A stretch of DNA of 43,181 nucleotides from Firmicutes bacterium UBA5449 (GTDB lineage Bacteria > Bacillota > SHA-98 > UBA4971). The notes beneath the pieces were generated by a model. That model was not told the DNA's origin. It saw only the letters and a program-made list of their open reading frames with translations, and made no database searches. The DNA lies in NCBI GenBank assembly GCA_002424305.1, contig DIQZ01000036.1, positions 1 through 43,181 on the forward strand, read 5' to 3'. Every line of letters begins with the position of its first letter. Within the stretch, counting starts at the first letter, position 1. This document shows, one piece after another, positions 17,175-24,562 of this stretch. The translations under genes and the position numbers were made by a program.

Positions 17175-18212
17175 TCACCTCGGGAGACATCCAAGTTCCA
17201 AAGCCTTCTCTGCTATCTGAACTCCATTTAGTGCTGCGCCTTTACGAAGCTGGTCACCTACAACCCATAGATTCAATCCGCTGGGAATTGAGTTGTCTTC
17301 CCGTATACGGCCAACTTGCACCAGATCTGTTCCTGAAGCTAGGAGAGGCATTGGGTACAACATCTCGTTAGGGTCATCTATTACCTGAATCCCGGGGGCT
17401 TTTGACAAAATCTCCAGTGCTTGTTGTCGAGTAAGCTTTTGCTTAGTTTCCAGATTGAGGGATATTGAGTGTGATCGTTCTACCGGGACACGAACAGTAG
17501 TGGCTGTGATTCCAAATGTTCGTCCCATGATCTTGGCGGTTTCGTGAACTGTCTTCCATTCTTCTTTTGAGTACATCATGTCTTGGAACACATCCACCTG
17601 TGGAATTACGTTAAATGCAATCTGATAATGCTTCGGGGCAGAGGCAGAAGGAAGGACTTCAGGCACAACCGCCTCTCCGGCAAGATATGCCTTAGCCTCT
17701 CGGAACAAAGCATTCATGGCCTTTGCTCCCGCACCGGATACAGCTTGGTATGTGGACACAACCGCCCGCTTAATGGTGGCGGCGTCATCAATAGGTTTTA
17801 GTGCCATTACCATGATAGTCGTAGTACAGTTAGGATTTGCGATGATTCCTGAATGTTTCAAGATGTCTGCCGGGTTGACCTCAGGAATTACAAGAGGAAC
17901 CTCCGGATCCATACGAAATGCGCTGCTGTTGTCAATCACCAAGGTGCCATTGTTAGCTGCCGCATGTGCAAGTTCCCGGGAAACGGATGCTCCGGCCGCA
18001 AAAAACGCTATGTCGTGCCCGGCAATAGAATTTTCAGAAACCGTTCCTACACGCAGAACTTCCCCTCCGAATTCTACAGGCTTCCCTTCTGACCTTGCTG
18101 ACGCAAGAAGAGTCAGTTTGTCGATGGGAAAGTTCCTTTCATCCAGAATCTTTAGAAGTTCCTGCCCTACAACTCCGGTAGCGCCTACTATTGCTACTCT
18201 AAGTCTTCTCAT
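17175..18212 (-). CDS. asd: Aspartate-semialdehyde dehydrogenase
   Basis: Asd reduces aspartyl phosphate to aspartate semialdehyde with NADPH. The 345-residue protein has the N-terminal dinucleotide motif GATGVVGQELL (about residues 10-20), the active-site Cys in NPNCTTT (about 127-133) and the catalytic His region VPVERSHS near 245. Length is standard. It lies directly upstream of dapG with five bases between stop and start, so the kinase and dehydrogenase are translated from one message. Confidence 0.96.
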   Translation of the reverse strand: MRRLRVAIVGATGVVGQELLKILDERNFPIDKLTLLASARSEGKPVEFGGEVLRVGTVSENSIAGHDIAFFAAGASVSRELAHAAANNGTLVIDNSSAFRMDPEVPLVIPEVNPADILKHSGIIANPNCTTTIMVMALKPIDDAATIKRAVVSTYQAVSGAGAKAMNALFREAKAYLAGEAVVPEVLPSASAPKHYQIAFNVIPQVDVFQDMMYSKEEWKTVHETAKIMGRTFGITATTVRVPVERSHSISLNLETKQKLTRQQALEILSKAPGIQVIDDPNEMLYPMPLLASGTDLVQVGRIREDNSIPSGLNLWVVGDQLRKGAALNGVQIAEKALELGCLPR

Positions 18213-18270
18213 ACTTCTCCCCTCACTATACCATTTGTGCCAATCATTTTATGTTAGCATATATCGCCTA

Positions 18271-18858
18271 TCACTTCCTGTCAACAAGGATAGGCTGTAC
18301 CTGTTTCCCTTCAAATGCAGCGATTAGTGTGTCTACAATCAGCCGCATGTCACTCATGAGTGAACATGGTTTTTTTAAAGGTGCATCCTGTCCGAAAGGA
18401 ATCATGTACATGTGTTTGGTATTCAAAACAGCACCTAGGTTCTTTGCATTTGCTGAAAGGCCGTCATTTGTGGAAATCCCAATAATGACAGGCCTCAGGT
18501 TGCGTAGGGTAGATTTGGCTGCCATAAGAACCGGGCTGTCTGTGATGCCACACACCAATTTAGCTAAAGTATTTCCGGTGCATGGCGCTATTACCAAGGC
18601 ATCCAAAACTCTTGCCGGTCCTAAAGGCTCCACTTCGGCAATGGTCAAAATGGGTTCCCTCCCGGTTATGCGTTCAAGTGTACACGCGATATCAGCAGCC
18701 TTTCCGAATCTCGTATTCTCTTTAGCGACTTTCTCGGAAAGTATAGGATACACATCTGCGCCTTCTGCAACAAGTTTCTCGATTTCAGGTAAGATATCAG
18801 GAATAGTGCAAAACGATCCTGTCATAGCCACGCCAATCTTCTTGCCAGCAAGCCGCAT
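18271..18858 (-). CDS. dpaB: Dipicolinate synthase subunit B
   Basis: DpaB (SpoVFB) is the flavoprotein-like subunit of dipicolinate synthase, which converts the DapA product into dipicolinic acid in the mother cell during sporulation. The 195-residue protein opens with KKIGVAMTGSFCT, typical of the family, and has the flavoprotein segment VIAPCTGNTLAK near residue 105, with a C-terminal APLKKPCSLMSD. The start at 18858 has GGAGGTG six bases upstream; an ATG five codons earlier lies inside that ribosome site. The gene follows dpaA after 37 bases. Confidence 0.95.
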   Translation of the reverse strand: MRLAGKKIGVAMTGSFCTIPDILPEIEKLVAEGADVYPILSEKVAKENTRFGKAADIACTLERITGREPILTIAEVEPLGPARVLDALVIAPCTGNTLAKLVCGITDSPVLMAAKSTLRNLRPVIIGISTNDGLSANAKNLGAVLNTKHMYMIPFGQDAPLKKPCSLMSDMRLIVDTLIAAFEGKQVQPILVDRK

Positions 18859-18895
18859 GGATTCCACCTCCATCCGATGCTAAGAAACCTGCTGG

Positions 18896-19792
18896 TCAGC
18901 GGAGGCGACTGAGTTCCCGTCTTATGAGCTGAGGGACAGAATCAGCCAAAATCTTGCCTGCAGTCTTTGGAGCGACTTTCCCCGGTAGTCCCAGAGCGAG
19001 GATAGCCTTGATGCCCAGCCTCTCTGCAGCTTCAAAATCAGTTCCCCCCGGTGATGACGCCAAATCTATTATGAGCGAACCCGGGCGCATGTTTTCAAGT
19101 ATTTGCTCAGTCAAGACTATTGCAGGAACTGTATTGAAAACCACGTCAGCATTTGCGCAAGCCCTGGCAAGAGATGTGATATGCATGATTGAGGCACGCA
19201 TTTCTTGAGCCCTTGCAAGCTGCGGGAGACTCCTGGCACACACGATAGTGTTGGCACCGAGCGAAAGCAGCACACGCGCCATGGTTATTCCTACTCGTCC
19301 AAACCCTATTACAACAGCATTGCATCGATGAATTGTGATAGGCATCTCTTCCATTGCGATCTGGATTGCGCCTTCTGCTGTAGGGATTGAGTTTCGTATG
19401 GCGATTTCCTCATCTTCTGCAACTTCCACAAGGTTTACATTATGTTTTAAAGCAAATTCACGAAGCCTGGGTCTCGCAGTGCCGACAAGAAGTGGCACAC
19501 CGACCGGAATAAGCTCGAGAAGCTCCTCAGTTAGTGCGATATTGGATTCCGGGTCAAGCGTTCTCACCTTACCTCCGACATCTAAGCCGCCCATTCCTAC
19601 GACTATTACGGAGGCTTCACGAATCCCTTGGTACACACCGGTCTCCCTAATGGTCCCTTCAAGCTCATTAAGGGGTGGGTATCCTACTACTTTCACCTGG
19701 GCCCCTTCTGCGAGGAATTCATGGATCAGTTCAATTTCGCGAAAGTCTCCTCCAAGCACACAAATGATGAGTCCCTTGAGGCCCTCTTTCAT
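18896..19792 (-). CDS. dpaA: Dipicolinate synthase subunit A
   Basis: DpaA (SpoVFA) is the NAD(P)-binding subunit of dipicolinate synthase. The 298-residue protein has a short N-terminal domain opening with VLGGDFREIELI and a Rossmann domain (about residues 150-285) with the nucleotide-binding VVIGFGRVGITMARVL and a later DLASSPGGTDFEAA segment, as in the family. The ATG has GGGGAGG upstream. A sigma-K-like promoter is located 35-63 bases upstream, matching the late mother-cell timing known for spoVF. The gene stands behind dapB, so the two competing users of the same intermediate are neighbours but probably separately controlled. Confidence 0.95.
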   Translation of the reverse strand: MKEGLKGLIICVLGGDFREIELIHEFLAEGAQVKVVGYPPLNELEGTIRETGVYQGIREASVIVVGMGGLDVGGKVRTLDPESNIALTEELLELIPVGVPLLVGTARPRLREFALKHNVNLVEVAEDEEIAIRNSIPTAEGAIQIAMEEMPITIHRCNAVVIGFGRVGITMARVLLSLGANTIVCARSLPQLARAQEMRASIMHITSLARACANADVVFNTVPAIVLTEQILENMRPGSLIIDLASSPGGTDFEAAERLGIKAILALGLPGKVAPKTAGKILADSVPQLIRRELSRLR

Positions 19793-19826
19793 CCCAGTCC
19801 CTCCCCTGACCGCAAATAGCTATGGG

Positions 19827-19855
19827 TACTATATGAGTCTTTAGGGGAGGCGGTG
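19827..19855 (-). promoter_or_regulatory. Sigma-K-type promoter of the dpa operon
   Basis: On the minus strand the -10 reads CATATAGTA, a full match to the known sigma-K pattern CATANNNTA, and CACC lies 16 bases upstream, matching the short -35 mACm. The predicted start is near 19820, about 28 bases before the dpaA ATG and just upstream of its ribosome site. In B. subtilis spoVF is transcribed by sigma-K, so position and pattern agree. Confidence 0.6.
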
Positions 19856-19886
19856 CCTGTTTTATCCTTACGTAGGAAAGACTTAC

Positions 19887-20678
19887 TTATATATCAAGCA
19901 GGCAATCAAGACCGAAAACCGCTTTATCAAGATTCATTACTTCCCTGACCGCCAGAATTATGCCGGGCATGAATGAGTCTCTTGAAAGAGAATCATGACG
20001 TATTGTCAGAGTCTGCCCAGGTGCTCCGAAAATAACTTCGTGGTGAGCTACAAGACCGGGAAGCCTCACACTGTGTACCCTGGTACCTTCTACAGGTTCA
20101 CCCCTTGCAGGCTGTGATTCGAGGCTCGCTGCTATTTCTTCTTGCAATGAAGGGTCCGGCTGCCTCATGAACTCAGCAGTCTTGATGGCAGTTCCGGAAG
20201 GAGCGTCTACCTTCTTGTCGTGATGCATTTCAATAATCTCGGCATTATCAAAGTACCTGGAAGCTATCTGGGCAAATTTCATTAGAAGGACAGCGCCAAC
20301 AGCAAAATTAGGGGCAATTACCGCGCCTGTCTTCTTCATCTCGCAGAGGCTTCGTATTTCTTCCAAGTCAGAAGCTGTGAGGCCGGTGGTTCCTACAACA
20401 CACCTAACTCCACTGCGAAGAGCGCATCTCACATTATCCATGACACTTGACGGGTGTGTAAAATCTACTAGAACATTTGGGCGAGTCTTTACTATTAGGG
20501 CGGAAAGGTCTGTCGTTATCTTAAGTATGCTGTCAGTCTGACCGGAGCTGACAGTGATATCCTGTTTCTGTAAATCAACTCCTCCGACCATCTGTATATC
20601 TGGTTGTTGTTGAAGGGCTGACACGACCTGTCTTCCCATGCGTCCTGCTGCACCTGTTACGATTGTTTTAATTTTCAT
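19887..20678 (-). CDS. dapB: 4-hydroxy-tetrahydrodipicolinate reductase
   Basis: DapB reduces the DapA product to tetrahydrodipicolinate on the way to meso-diaminopimelate and lysine. The 263-residue protein has the nucleotide-binding GAAGRMGRQV (about residues 9-18), LVDFTHPSS, and the catalytic HHDKKVDAPSGTA (about 153-165). In B. subtilis dapB lies elsewhere; here it sits immediately before dpaA, at a pathway branch point. Start ATG has only a weak ribosome site (AGGA close to the ATG). The 263-base region upstream shows no lysine riboswitch that I can recognise. Confidence 0.95.
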   Translation of the reverse strand: MKIKTIVTGAAGRMGRQVVSALQQQPDIQMVGGVDLQKQDITVSSGQTDSILKITTDLSALIVKTRPNVLVDFTHPSSVMDNVRCALRSGVRCVVGTTGLTASDLEEIRSLCEMKKTGAVIAPNFAVGAVLLMKFAQIASRYFDNAEIIEMHHDKKVDAPSGTAIKTAEFMRQPDPSLQEEIAASLESQPARGEPVEGTRVHSVRLPGLVAHHEVIFGAPGQTLTIRHDSLSRDSFMPGIILAVREVMNLDKAVFGLDCLLDI

Positions 20679-20844
20679 GGATTCCTAAACCCCCTATTTG
20701 GCATACGCCTATCGTAGTTCACTTATCCTTCCGGTTTCTGATTCCTTCTATTTCTAATAGCCTGGTTAGGTCGCTGCAAATTCTACCGGCCCTTTTGGCG
20801 TACGGGAAAGCACGTCAAGTCAAAGTGTATCCCGGTAAAGCAGG

Positions 20845-20889
20845 AACCGCTGTAGACGGGTAATATCCAAACACCATTCTACAGCGGTT
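20845..20889 (-). terminator. Long-loop inverted repeat between YflT-type gene and dapB
   Basis: Two perfect 12-base arms (20845-20856 and 20878-20889) are separated by 21 bases. It lies 53 bases beyond the YflT-type stop codon and about 167 bases upstream of dapB. No T-run follows on the minus strand. It may be a terminator of the upstream unit or a regulatory site; the long loop is unusual. Apart from this the 263-base gap 20679-20941 shows no recognisable RNA element. Confidence 0.4.
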
Positions 20890-20941
20890 ATGTCTGTTGA
20901 GACTGCACTATAGGTTCGGAAATTCCGTCTGACTGTGTGAT

Positions 20942-21430
20942 TTAGTGAATTTCTATGTCAGAAGCCCCAAATTTACTGTATACCTCTCTAACGTCGTTCA
21001 CCTTACTGTCGTCAGCCTTAACTACAGCTAGGATCTTTCCTTCCTTAACCTTGCCTTCATAGAACTTGCTTCGATCTTCCGGAATTCCTAAGTCCACAAG
21101 ACCACCGACAAGTCCACCTGCCACAGCCCCGGTGAGACCCGCTGCTAAGGGCCCAATAGCTACGATTGGGCCGATTCCGGGTATTGCAAGAGCTCCGAGC
21201 CCCGCTAGAATTCCGGCAGTTCCTCCAATGGCGCCCCCGGTAGCTGTGCCGCCTGAGACATCCATGTCTCTGCCCATTTTAAGTCCGCCTTCGCCTCGAT
21301 CGCCACTGCGTCCGTGTTCTTCTTTGGCAACAATTGATACCTTGTCATCACCAAAGCCCTTGGTTTTCAGCTCGCGAGCCGCTTTCTCTGCTTCATCACG
21401 TCTGCTGAAGGTGCCTATGATACTTGCCAT
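20942..21430 (-). CDS. YflT/GsiB-type general stress domain protein with glycine-zipper core
   Basis: A 162-residue protein with an N-terminal YflT-like domain (about residues 1-40; IIGTFSRRDEAEKAARELK), a linker rich in Gly and Asp, a long Gly/Ala/Ile segment (about 60-112) with repeated GxxxG spacing typical of glycine zippers, and a C-terminal repeat of the first domain (KILAVVKADDS). The middle may insert in a membrane or form a packed hairpin. YflT-family proteins are induced by heat and general stress in Bacillus; molecular role is not known. The ATG directly abuts the TAG stop of the Spo0E-like gene, so the two are translationally linked. Confidence 0.75.
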   Translation of the reverse strand: MASIIGTFSRRDEAEKAARELKTKGFGDDKVSIVAKEEHGRSGDRGEGGLKMGRDMDVSGGTATGGAIGGTAGILAGLGALAIPGIGPIVAIGPLAAGLTGAVAGGLVGGLVDLGIPEDRSKFYEGKVKEGKILAVVKADDSKVNDVREVYSKFGASDIEIH

Positions 21431-21679
21431 CTATCTTGCCTCCTCCTTATTAATAGGGTTCGGCTTTAGTTTGACTAAATAGCAAGGCTCATATGCGCAA
21501 TCCCACTTCTCCTTTAGACGAAGATATTCAGCCACCAGTTCGTCAAGGCTTTCACTGATATCATAAGTCTCATTGCTATCAAGTCTCCCTTGTGATCGGG
21601 CTATCGTTGAGTGTAGCTCGCCGCGTAAATCCTCGATAGCTACCCGAAGTGTCTGCAGTCTCCTCTCTAGGTTCTGCAT
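21431..21679 (-). CDS. Spo0E-like aspartyl-phosphate phosphatase
   Basis: An 82-residue helical protein with the Spo0E-family signature: two predicted helices joined by a loop, and the motif ISESLDELVAEYLRLK, in which the conserved S-x-x-L-D pattern of Spo0E/YisI/YnzD is met. These proteins dephosphorylate Spo0A~P and so delay sporulation. The start at ATG 21679 has GGGAG seven bases upstream. A C-terminal tail of about 30 residues extends beyond the motif. The first 101 bases overlap the 3' end of the M16 peptidase gene in another frame. spo0A itself lies 12 kb away in the same window. The family call rests on motif and length. Confidence 0.72.
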   Translation of the reverse strand: MQNLERRLQTLRVAIEDLRGELHSTIARSQGRLDSNETYDISESLDELVAEYLRLKEKWDCAYEPCYLVKLKPNPINKEEAR

Positions 21680-22955
21680 AATATTGCTCCCTCCGAACAA
21701 GGAACGATCTAGTCTTGCGTGGGCCTGCTACTGCTATGACGGGTAACTCACGACTCAAAAGCTCACCGGCAATTCGGCTCACATCATCATAAGTCACATT
21801 GTCAATGATTTTACCGGCCTCATCCGGTGTGCGTAGTGGCTCACCTGCTAATTCCAGCCTTCCTAGTCTGCTCATTCTGCTGTTAGTGGTCTCGAGATTC
21901 AGTGCCAAACCATTTTTCAGTTGCTCTTTACCGCGGTTGTATTCTTCCCACTTTAGACCATTACTACAAATATCGCCAAGCTCTTCTAAGATTAGATCCT
22001 TTACAAGTTGGATGTTCTCCACACTGGTTCCTGCATATACAACAAACGCGCCGGTGTCCTCGTAGAGCGCTGCATAGGAGTATGTAGAATAGACAAGACC
22101 TTGATCTTCTCTAAGCTTCTGGAAAAGCCTTGAACTCAATCCGCCTCCAACTGCAACGTCAAGGATATAAAGTCCGAACCTATCAGGGTGACGCCTACCA
22201 AAGGATTCATATCCGATGCATAGATGCGCTTGTTCTATAGACTTAGAACGAAAAGCAAATGTCCCGGGTTTCCATGCGGGAGTAGTACAAGATGTCATCG
22301 GTATCTTAGAGAGGTTAAGGTGTTTACTTACTTCTTCCACAACCTCGTCGTGCTTAATATTGCCGGCCACTGATATAACGGTGCCCTCCAAAAGGTAGTT
22401 TCCGGACATGTACGTGACAATATCATTTCTCGTCAGGTTCCCCATGGTTTTGTCAGAACCGAGAATCGGCAACCCAAGACTGTTGTGGCCCCAGGCTGTA
22501 GATGCAAGCAAATCATGGACGATCTCTTCAGGGGAATCCTCATACATAGAAATCTCTTCTGCTATAACACCCTTTTCCTTTTCTATGTCGCTCTCTCTCA
22601 GCATAGGACGACAAACAATATCACAGATGATGTCTATAGCAAAGCGTACATGCTTATCAGGCACCTTAGCAAAATAGCATGTATAGTCTCTCGCGGTCAC
22701 GGCATTCAAATGTCCGCCGACATCGTCTATTTCTTCTGCAATTTGCTTGGCTGTACGATTCATAGTACCTTTGAAAACCAAATGCTCAATAAAGTGAGAA
22801 ACCCCGTTCAGCTTCGGACTTTCCCAGCGCGATCCCGCATTCAACCATAGGCCGACTGCACAAGACCGTACGTGGGGCATTTCCTCAGTTACTATTCGTA
22901 CACCGCCGGGGAGAGCCGTCTTTCTGTATGATTCCACTGTGTCACTTCCAGACAT
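21579..22955 (-). CDS. mlpA: M16 family zinc peptidase (YmxG/MlpA-like)
   Basis: An insulinase/processing-peptidase family member of about 458 residues. The inverted zinc motif HFIEH (about residues 54-58) and the distal Glu in EKGVIAEE are intact, and the second, inactive half carries the R/Y pair in GGLSSRLFQ and GLVYSTYSY that completes the active chamber. Synteny (near ylxY, upstream of dpaA) matches B. subtilis mlpA. The core ends near AVAGP; a further 45 or so residues, rich in Arg, Glu and Thr, extend in overlap with the Spo0E-like gene and look like readthrough past a lost stop. The start is uncertain: ATG 22955 is preceded closely by GAAGG, and a GTG at 22979 has no clear ribosome site. 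Confidence 0.9.
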   Translation of the reverse strand: MSGSDTVESYRKTALPGGVRIVTEEMPHVRSCAVGLWLNAGSRWESPKLNGVSHFIEHLVFKGTMNRTAKQIAEEIDDVGGHLNAVTARDYTCYFAKVPDKHVRFAIDIICDIVCRPMLRESDIEKEKGVIAEEISMYEDSPEEIVHDLLASTAWGHNSLGLPILGSDKTMGNLTRNDIVTYMSGNYLLEGTVISVAGNIKHDEVVEEVSKHLNLSKIPMTSCTTPAWKPGTFAFRSKSIEQAHLCIGYESFGRRHPDRFGLYILDVAVGGGLSSRLFQKLREDQGLVYSTYSYAALYEDTGAFVVYAGTSVENIQLVKDLILEELGDICSNGLKWEEYNRGKEQLKNGLALNLETTNSRMSRLGRLELAGEPLRTPDEAGKIIDNVTYDDVSRIAGELLSRELPVIAVAGPRKTRSFLVRREQYYAEPREETADTSGSYRGFTRRATLNDSPITRET

Positions 22956-23104
22956 CCTTCGTTTCTCATCTACATGCACATAAGAATTCGCCCATATAAG
23001 CCTGAATCCTTTTTTATTTCGCCACTAAATGACAAGGATTCTCCCCTGCCCCACATTCAACCTGCATATCCTAAACTTGCATAGAGGAACTGCCCGTTAG
23101 GAGT

Positions 23105-23133
23105 AGAATTTGCATGTACCATCTCATATGCAT
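23105..23133 (+). promoter_or_regulatory. Possible sigma-E-like promoter of the GH18 gene
   Basis: AGAATTT (23105-23111), a 13-base spacer and CATATGCAT (23125-23133) loosely resemble the -35 and -10 of sporulation sigma-E. It is well placed, about 40 bases before the TTG start. The match is imperfect and could be chance. Confidence 0.22.
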
Positions 23134-23174
23134 CCCAGGCTAAGGGACGCGCAATAAGGAGGAGAGCCCCTGTC

Positions 23175-24557
23175 TTGGACCCAAAAATTGCTGCAACAGT
23201 CTTGACTATTTTGCTCTACGCTTTCTCAGCTAATAGTCATAAACCCGAAAATGCTGTCACACCAACGCCGGTAGGCACATATGAGGAGACTGCTCCACAA
23301 CAGACGGAAAGCAAGACTCCTGTTGTGGCTGTCGGCGATGCTGAAGCCACTGTCAAAGAGCTCTCGAGAGTCCGTAAAGGACCGGGAACAGAGTTTCCGA
23401 CAATACAGAGACTGCCCTCCGGTGCAAAGGTAACCATCATTGCTTCTTTGGACGACTGGTATCAGGTCAGGCTCCCAAGCGGGCAAACCGGATGGATGGC
23501 TGACTTTCTTCTTGAAAGCCCTACCCTTGTCACCGTAAACCCCATAGAAAAAAGGGATCCTAAATCTAATATTACCCCAAGAAGACCGGAAATAAATGTT
23601 GGCATGCGAAAAATAGTTGGCTACTATACAGAGGATTACCGTGGGGATCCAACATCCTACGGGTCTCTTCTGCCTAACAAAGATTCTCTTGATTGTATCG
23701 CTATCTTCCTACACCCTGTAGATCAACACGGAAGGGTATCAGGCGAAACCAGCGAAATGGCAATGAAAGTCGCCAAGTCCGAAAGCATTCAGACTCTGGC
23801 ACTTGTACATAACCTGGTGCAGGGAGGATTTGATGAAAAACGTGCCCACGCGTTGCTTCAAAGCTATAATTCGAGAGCCAAGGCAATTTCGGATATCCTC
23901 AAGATCGTAGAAGAACAAGGCTACGATGGGGTTAATGTAGATCTTGAGAACGTTAATCCAAAAGACCGCAAGAACCTTACCGCCTTCATGGAGGAACTAA
24001 GTGCCCGCCTGAGGCCACGTGGATATCTGGTCACCATGTCTGTGCCTGCGAAAACTCAAGACCATGCAGGTCAAACCTGGGTTGGTGCATTCGACTACTA
24101 TGCCCTGGGAAAAGCGTGTGACCATGTCATGCTAATGACATATGATGAGCATTCTCAAGGCAGTGTATCCGGACCTGTAGCATCCTTTCCGTGGGTGGAG
24201 AGAGTAATCAAGTATGCGATAACACAAATTCCCAAGCACAAAGTGCTAATGGGAGTGCCTGCTTATGGTTACGATTGGAATCTTGCTACAGGAAGAGCGG
24301 TAGCTCTCTCATATACCCAGGCAATGAATCGTGCAAACCGCATGGGAATTGACCCTTCCTGGGATTCCAAGGCCAAATCTCCGTTTTTCAAATATGTAGA
24401 GAGCGGCGCTCACCATGTAGTATGGTTTGAATCCCCCCAGAGCCTCAAGCCTAAGCTCGACCTTGTAGAGAAACACGATATCGGCGGCATTGCCATTTGG
24501 AAGTTGGGGTACGAGGACAACCGATACTGGAAAGCTATTACCGGTGCTTTCCGCTGA
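23175..24557 (+). CDS. SH3b-GH18 glycoside hydrolase (spore-lysin-like)
   Basis: The only plus-strand gene here, 460 residues. A short N-terminal hydrophobic segment (about residues 6-18) suggests export. It is followed by a threonine/proline linker, a bacterial SH3 domain (about 52-115; LSRVRKGPGTEFPTIQRL start) and a GH18 barrel (about 145-458). The catalytic motif reads DGVNVDLE (251-258), with Glu258 as the acid and Asn in place of the second Asp, as often seen in the SleL/YaaH spore group of N-acetylglucosaminidases. Start TTG has AAGGAGGAG about ten bases upstream. It is divergent from the M16 gene and ends only five bases from the convergent ylxY stop. A role in spore cortex or wall hydrolysis is inferred. 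Confidence 0.88.
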   Translation: MDPKIAATVLTILLYAFSANSHKPENAVTPTPVGTYEETAPQQTESKTPVVAVGDAEATVKELSRVRKGPGTEFPTIQRLPSGAKVTIIASLDDWYQVRLPSGQTGWMADFLLESPTLVTVNPIEKRDPKSNITPRRPEINVGMRKIVGYYTEDYRGDPTSYGSLLPNKDSLDCIAIFLHPVDQHGRVSGETSEMAMKVAKSESIQTLALVHNLVQGGFDEKRAHALLQSYNSRAKAISDILKIVEEQGYDGVNVDLENVNPKDRKNLTAFMEELSARLRPRGYLVTMSVPAKTQDHAGQTWVGAFDYYALGKACDHVMLMTYDEHSQGSVSGPVASFPWVERVIKYAITQIPKHKVLMGVPAYGYDWNLATGRAVALSYTQAMNRANRMGIDPSWDSKAKSPFFKYVESGAHHVVWFESPQSLKPKLDLVEKHDIGGIAIWKLGYEDNRYWKAITGAFR

Positions 24558-24562
24558 TAATC

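Noticed and set aside
17716..18327. Plus-strand open frame of about 200 codons over asd
   Set aside because: It lies antisense to the clearly conserved asd gene, has no family pattern and no ribosome site; a shadow frame.
20679..20941. Possible lysine riboswitch or T-box before dapB
   Set aside because: No T-box sequence, no recognisable lysine-riboswitch core and no terminator/antiterminator pair were found; only the long-loop repeat.
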